A program made the translations under genes and the position numbers. Shown piece by piece: positions 58,891-64,000 of a stretch of DNA of 64,000 bases (its first letter is position 1; the number at the start of each line of letters is the position of its first letter). The notes beneath the pieces were generated by a model. The model ran no database searches and was not told the DNA's origin. It saw only the letters and a list, made by a program, of their open reading frames with translations. Source of the DNA: Capitulum mitella (Eukaryota > Arthropoda > Thecostraca > Pollicipedomorpha > Pollicipedidae); assembly GCA_030062745.1 (NCBI GenBank), contig CP099849.1, positions 17,530,144 through 17,594,143 of the forward strand, in the 5' to 3' direction.

Positions 58891-61550
58891 ACATCAGATG
58901 GGATATTAAAAACGGTTCAAGAATGCTCGAAATCATCACAAAGACAACGACGGGAACAAGGTGGCCTTTTTCTCAAAAGTGGAGCAAGTGCAAGGAGCAC
59001 AAAGCCCGCATAACATTCGTATTGCAAAAAAATGTGTCAGTCCCACACTGTGACAGTGAGACGCAGATCATCGTTAAATACGCAGGCGGTAGATGATATT
59101 TGCACGTTTTCTGGAGCATGCGATCAAGCGTTCCCACGATTCAGAACAAGGCGCACTTTTTCCGCTTTATCGCCGCTTCCGACTGTCAGTGTCATTACGT
59201 GCCGCGACCTCTCGCACTGGTTCCCGCGGAGGAAGGCAAAATGTGATACACACGCCACCTGTCAGACGAGGCGTGCGTACGTTTTGCTCGCCTCCTTCAG
59301 GGCTTGTTGGACACGACACGGTTTTTGATCAACTGCGTTGAGCGATTCGGTATCATGGATCAACCTCCTAGTTCTGCTCATGCGGCCGGAAGCGAATCGA
59401 AGAAAGCGAAGGGAAATGACCATAAAGTAATACTTGAAATACTGTCAGACATACGCACAGTCTTAAGGTGCATTGTCTCATGTTGTTACTATTAATTTTT
59501 TTTTCTATCACTACTGTTATTGGAATTGCTTGAAGTATTCTTAATTAGGGAAAGGTAGCGCAACAAAACTAAAGCGGTTTTGTGTCCAGAAAACGTAAGC
59601 TATATGTAAACACTTTAGGCAGAGGGTGCCAAAAATGCATAAAGTTAGGAAGGAATGCCGCATGAAGCATGGGTATGTTCTTAAGGTACACCACACATGC
59701 GGGCGTTTTTATACTGGCTGATATTACTGTAATCTAAGGGCATGTGTTCAATCATTCATGCTTGAAGTGTTCCTTCAAATACGGGTCTAAAAACTCTTGT
59801 ACATTAATCGACATGCATTAATCCGGAGCTCCATGGTAAGAGAAACAATAAACGTAAAACCTTCAGCCCTCAGAAGTTTCAATCCAAAGTCCGGTAAAGT
59901 TGTATAAATCTGTAAAAGAGCCTATTGCCCGTGTTTCGCAGTGGCTCCTTCCTATGGCATGGTGTGTGTTGTACCTGGCATCCCATCTCGTAATCTCTCA
60001 ATGTCTTAGAAACGATGTGAAAATCCCTGACCTGAAAACGACTTAAATAACCGGTCTAAAATCGACAAACGTAGCTCATCATTGACCGAGAAAGACATGG
60101 TTCCTCATCCGAATAACGCTGATATACCTTTTTTAACTGACCCAGTATTACTGCAAAGATGCAGATCGGCGGTCTAGTCAAATGTCAGGGCTGAACGGAT
60201 GATGAGATTTCCTTCCTTATAGCTACCATTCACAGAGAAGCTACCATTTGAAACCCGGTCAGTTATTCCTGGACTGGTCATCAACGTACTCGTATATCTT
60301 AGGGCGGTTCCGACCAGTACAATTGACACATATGGTGCAGATTTTTATGGCCACCTGGGATGGGGGACAGTTGCTAAGAGCAAATGTTCTTGCATTACAG
60401 AGAACCGCCCAGATAGTGCCGAAGACATGTTTGATGGACGTGAAATCTAAAACCTGTATTCACCACAAGTCATTTTAATGGACCGAGTGAAAGTTGTAAG
60501 CACTGATGAAACAAAAACACGGAGTTGTTATCGCTACACTAATAGAATGTTACGCACATAAAACATAGGCACAGAATTACGTATTGCATTTACCACATGA
60601 GCAGCCCTCTCACCTGGCAGGAGTATCCAATGTCCGTGAGTAAAATTCAGCCCTCCTGAGCTGAACTGTTCTTAACCGCCGGCATTCAGCTCACGAAAAC
60701 AATCAACTTTGCAAAATTTCGGACAAGCTTCAGATATTCCCTTCAGTTCCAGGAACTAGCGGTCGTAAATCGAAATCTCTCCAAATGTTTATTTTTTTGC
60801 TCTTATCACGCGCTTCAGTACCATGCGCGAAAATCTACATGTATTTAATAATTCAAGTCAGTTTCCCCCAAAGCATGGAGACTATACTGAAGAGTCCGAA
60901 CAGTCGCCTTATCTTTGACATAAATTACAATTCCCCATTCAAATACCAAAGACAGAACGCAGCCATCGGCAGTGGGTTCCACATGAACTACCACCAACTG
61001 TCAGGTGATAGTGCACCAGGAGAAAACTAGTGTCGTAATCGGCATGGTATTCCAGCTATCTCCCAAATAATGTTAGATGATTGCCACCTTGTTATGGAAC
61101 CTCCTTGCTTTTGTACGAATAACTTCAAATGGCCATTATATCCGGCCACCTAGCAGTCGGATTGATCCAGCTGGCCCATACCGAGTCCAGCGTCTGTTGT
61201 GAGGGAAGGAAACTGGAATGGGCCCAACATTTTGAGCTGTGGAATAAACGCGTGAGGACTGAAACAAAATCGCGTAGCCCATAGATCATATGTGGGAGCG
61301 GCCTATATCTATGTCAGAGGCGCTTACCAGGCACCACCACGTGGACAATAACATGATGCCCACTATGACATCAGTGTTGCTCGAGATGGAAACAAGGGCA
61401 GGAATGACGTCCCTTAGATCATTTGGCTACTATTTTCAGAAAGTGCGTTCAGTGGTCGCATATGGAGGAATAACTGATCTCTACAATGCAACCACATTTG
61501 TCCAACAGTTTGCAACAAGCAGATTTTTCTTTGGTACCCCGGCACTCTCA
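58890..61550. other. AT-leaning DNA with one possible short coding start
   Basis: A short frame from the ATG at 59355 (MDQPPSSAHAAGSESKKAKG then a helix-like segment) resembles the beginning of a protein but has no continuation or known relative. Otherwise nothing is recognised. Confidence 0.3.
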
Positions 61551-61559
61551 AAGATATCC

Positions 61560-62062
61560 CCATTACCTCTGCAGTCTGGACGGAACTACTCATCACCGCT
61601 GTAATCTGGACGGGGCCAGAGCTCCTCATCGTCTATGCAGTCTGGGCGGTGCTAATCATCACTCCTATAGTCCGGTGCGGTCCCTCTGATCTCCACCGCA
61701 GTCTCAGAGCGGTGCCTCTGATCTCCCCCACGGTCTCAGAGCGATACCTCTGATCTCAACAACGGATCGGGCGGTACCTTTGATCTCTACCACAGGCCGG
61801 GCGGCACCTCTGATCACCACGGGCCGAGCGGTACCTCTGATCTCCACCACGGGTCGGGCGGTGCCTCTGATCTCCCCCACGGTCTCAGAGCAATAGCTCT
61901 GATCTCAACAACGGACCGGGCGGTACTTTCGATCTCTATCACAGGCCGGGCGGTACCTGTGATTTCCACCACGGGGCGGGCGGTACCTCTGATCTCCACC
62001 ACGGGCCGGGCGGTGCCTCTGATCTTCCCCACTGGTGTCAGAGCGGTACCTCTGAGCTCCGC
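61560..62062. repeat. 30-33-bp minisatellite with a 149-bp higher-order period
   Basis: Units of the type CCTCTGATCTCCACCACGGG plus CCGGGCGGTA repeat about 15 times. A five-unit block starting GCCTCTGATCTCCCCCACGG occurs at 61714 and again at 61863, showing a higher-order duplication. The left part (61560-61690) is more diverged. The minus frame reads a loose VVEIRGTARP repeat; not a gene. Confidence 0.88.
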
Positions 62063-62064
62063 GG

Positions 62065-62345
62065 CCCCGGCGACGCTCTGCCGTCGGCTCTCGGTGCTGT
62101 TCAGGACGGATCACTGTCAATGTCGCGGGAACACCCACAGGCCTCCAGCGGTCCCGGGCCACGCCGCTGCGCGTCGGCGGGAGGATGCGCTGACGTCACG
62201 CACCGACCCGTGACGTCAGGGGCTCTCGTCAGCTGCGACCGGAGAGGAGGCCGTTCGGGGCGGGGCAGGGTCCGGGAGCACAGATTTTACAGCGCTCCAC
62301 GCGAGCACGGACATCCGGGGCATCCACCACGCCCACGTAGCAGGG
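62065..62345. promoter_or_regulatory. CpG-rich promoter-like block with paired CRE palindromes
   Basis: Two perfect TGACGTCA sites (62191-62198 and 62211-62218) lie exactly 20 bp apart. A GC box, GGGGCGGGGC, follows at 62257-62266. CREs bind CREB/ATF dimers; GC boxes bind Sp/KLF factors. The combination is typical of a CpG-island promoter. No gene is recognised on either side, so direction is unknown. Confidence 0.45.
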
Positions 62346-62349
62346 ATGA

Positions 62350-63760
62350 AATCAGTCGATTGTTGTCTGACCACTTCGGAATTCGTGTGTTTCTACTTCT
62401 TGTAGAGTTTTGTTATAGGCTGCAATAATGATTTAGATGTATTAAAAACTGCCATCAAAAGAACATTTCAGTCTGGTAGTCTGACGAACCTCTGATTTAC
62501 GGTCTGAAAATGATCATTGAGAAAAAAAACTCAGCACACATCGTGCTTCTAACAGATATTTGTGCATGGTTACGTAACTTTTTGATGAACTTACTTTTGA
62601 TACCACTAGTTGCCAAAATTCCAGTTAAACCAGACTAAGGAGGCACATACCGAATCTTCGTGTTCATAATTTACGAACCTAGCTGTATGCCTTGTACTCC
62701 CTTTTGTCCACTATATTCATAAAGCTTCCAAATATATCCTTGCGACTCAAAGCATATAATCATACGTTTTCATGAACGTAGAGCTGGGCTGAATTAGGCA
62801 AGTCAAGCATTTTGCTATTTAGTGAAAGGGAAAGTGAGTACCTACCAAATGACAATCATGCAGTTACCGCAGGTTTTTGGGCTGTTGATTGAGGGCATGC
62901 ACCAGGGCAAAGCTGTTGCTTAAGTTATCGGGCTTTCCGGGCGGCACGCTAAATCACGCCAGCGGCACGAGCTGCGATAAGATTGGATCTGTTGGCGATT
63001 GCAGCTTGAACTGTTCAGCGCAAGTGGGCAACGACCAGAAGTCTACTTTCTTGTCGGCAGTTCCGTCATCTCATGACATCAACTGGCGTGAACGAAGCGG
63101 GCTCGCCTTTGAAACTGCCGCTGTTCCCCATGGCGAGACCCGCTCGTCACGGCCATGCTATGTCTAAGTTTTGCCAAACGCCACTGTGGTAGCTTAATGC
63201 TTGGGTAATGTGATCTGGGACATCGGTGAGACTCGATTCTAGCAATGGCGCGACACCATCGCTGTACAGGGGTCCGATTGCTGGAAGACGCACGGGACCG
63301 AACACATCCTCCGCGGAGCTTTCCCTGGGACCAGACAATCTAGGGCCTGCAAATCCCTCAACGAATCTCATCAAGCGTGATGACGCAACACAATAGTGGA
63401 GGCAGGTGCATCCCTGGTACATCCTTTAGTGCAGGCTTCTTCGTTCATTTGATAGAAAGTGTTCTTCGTGATGGCATGCTGGTGATAAAACAACGCAATT
63501 ACACATTGCTCCTGTAGCAACGTTCATGATGAGTCAGCAGTCAAAGCAAGGAAGCCTCGCTGGAAATGCCCCATGTTACGCAATCCTCCTTCTAATGGGC
63601 CGTTTTAAGCACCTTACTCCATTAGGTTCCCTATTGCCAATTCCGAGAATAGGCACAGAATCAGAACAAACCACACGTGCATACTGATTCTGAAGATTAT
63701 GTGTTTGAGAGATTGGATAAAAGTGATGTTTCATTGTCGCGCAGGTGGAAAAATATTTCA
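62350..63760. other. AT-leaning DNA, no recognised feature
   Basis: Only short frames of under about 100 codons with no known motif. Confidence 0.4.
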
Positions 63761-63764
63761 GTTA

Positions 63765-64000
63765 ATATCGGTCTGCGTTAGTACATTTTAGGTCACAGCT
63801 CGGTGACCTGACCTGATATCAAGCTGAAACTTGATTTACAAGTAGAGGGCACTCTTCTACGTCACATGTATTCCGGGTTTGGCATTTCAAGAAATGACGC
63901 CAAAATTACTACTATAAAACCAAATTTTGACTTTGGGCCTTGGCCTGATGTTGTATAGTGACCTCAGATGAAAAAAATTGTGTTTGCACGTTGCCCAACT
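63765..64000. repeat. Partial copy of the dispersed repeat, cut by the window edge
   Basis: GTGACCTGACCTGA, CTGAAACTTGATTTACAAG and CTCAGATGAAAAAAATTG, then GCACGTTG, align in order with 43,975-44,220. The copy probably continues past the window end. Confidence 0.6.

Overview
The window is eukaryotic nuclear DNA from an animal, most likely an arthropod. Long non-coding stretches surround one unmistakable protein-coding exon, and there are microsatellites, minisatellites, decayed mobile elements and islands of very high GC. The exon encodes the C-terminal CtBP-binding motifs and three C2H2 fingers of the MECOM/PRDM16/hamlet transcription factor family. Its third codon positions are almost all G or C. 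An arthropod, perhaps a crustacean, is an inference from the hamlet-type architecture, the repeat style and a decayed invertebrate transposase-like gene; nothing here fixes the species.

Layout. From 1 to 14 kb the DNA is mostly AT-leaning and gene-poor. It holds a foldback repeat bounded by TA microsatellites (452-950), a broken transposase-like gene on the minus strand (about 3.25-5.14 kb) and copies of a dispersed repeat. From 14 to 31.7 kb, GC-rich islands alternate with AT-rich DNA. Several islands contain short AT-rich homeodomain-like or POU-like words. I read this stretch as the 5' intron and regulatory landscape of the hamlet-like gene. The terminal coding exon is 31,733-32,826 on the plus strand, followed by a GC-rich probable 3' UTR. 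From 33.4 to 37 kb there is AT-rich DNA with one strong CTCF-like motif and an enhancer-like block.

From 37 to 44 kb lies a cluster of unrelated tandem repeats: a G-rich array, a 27-bp array of 45 units and an old 21-bp array. A 76-bp-arm hairpin is also here. From 44 to 57 kb are diverged interspersed repeats, a short hAT-like MITE with its target-site duplication, a GC island at 50 kb and a decayed array with a 370-400-bp period. From 57.3 to 62.3 kb are two more minisatellites, each next to a GC-rich promoter-like block. One of these blocks has two perfect cAMP-response-element palindromes spaced 20 bp apart.

I found no rRNA, no convincing tRNA, no CRISPR, no second confident protein gene and no intact virus-like element. 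Upstream exons of the hamlet-like gene (PR domain, first zinc-finger cluster) are not recognisable in this window and probably lie to the left of it.
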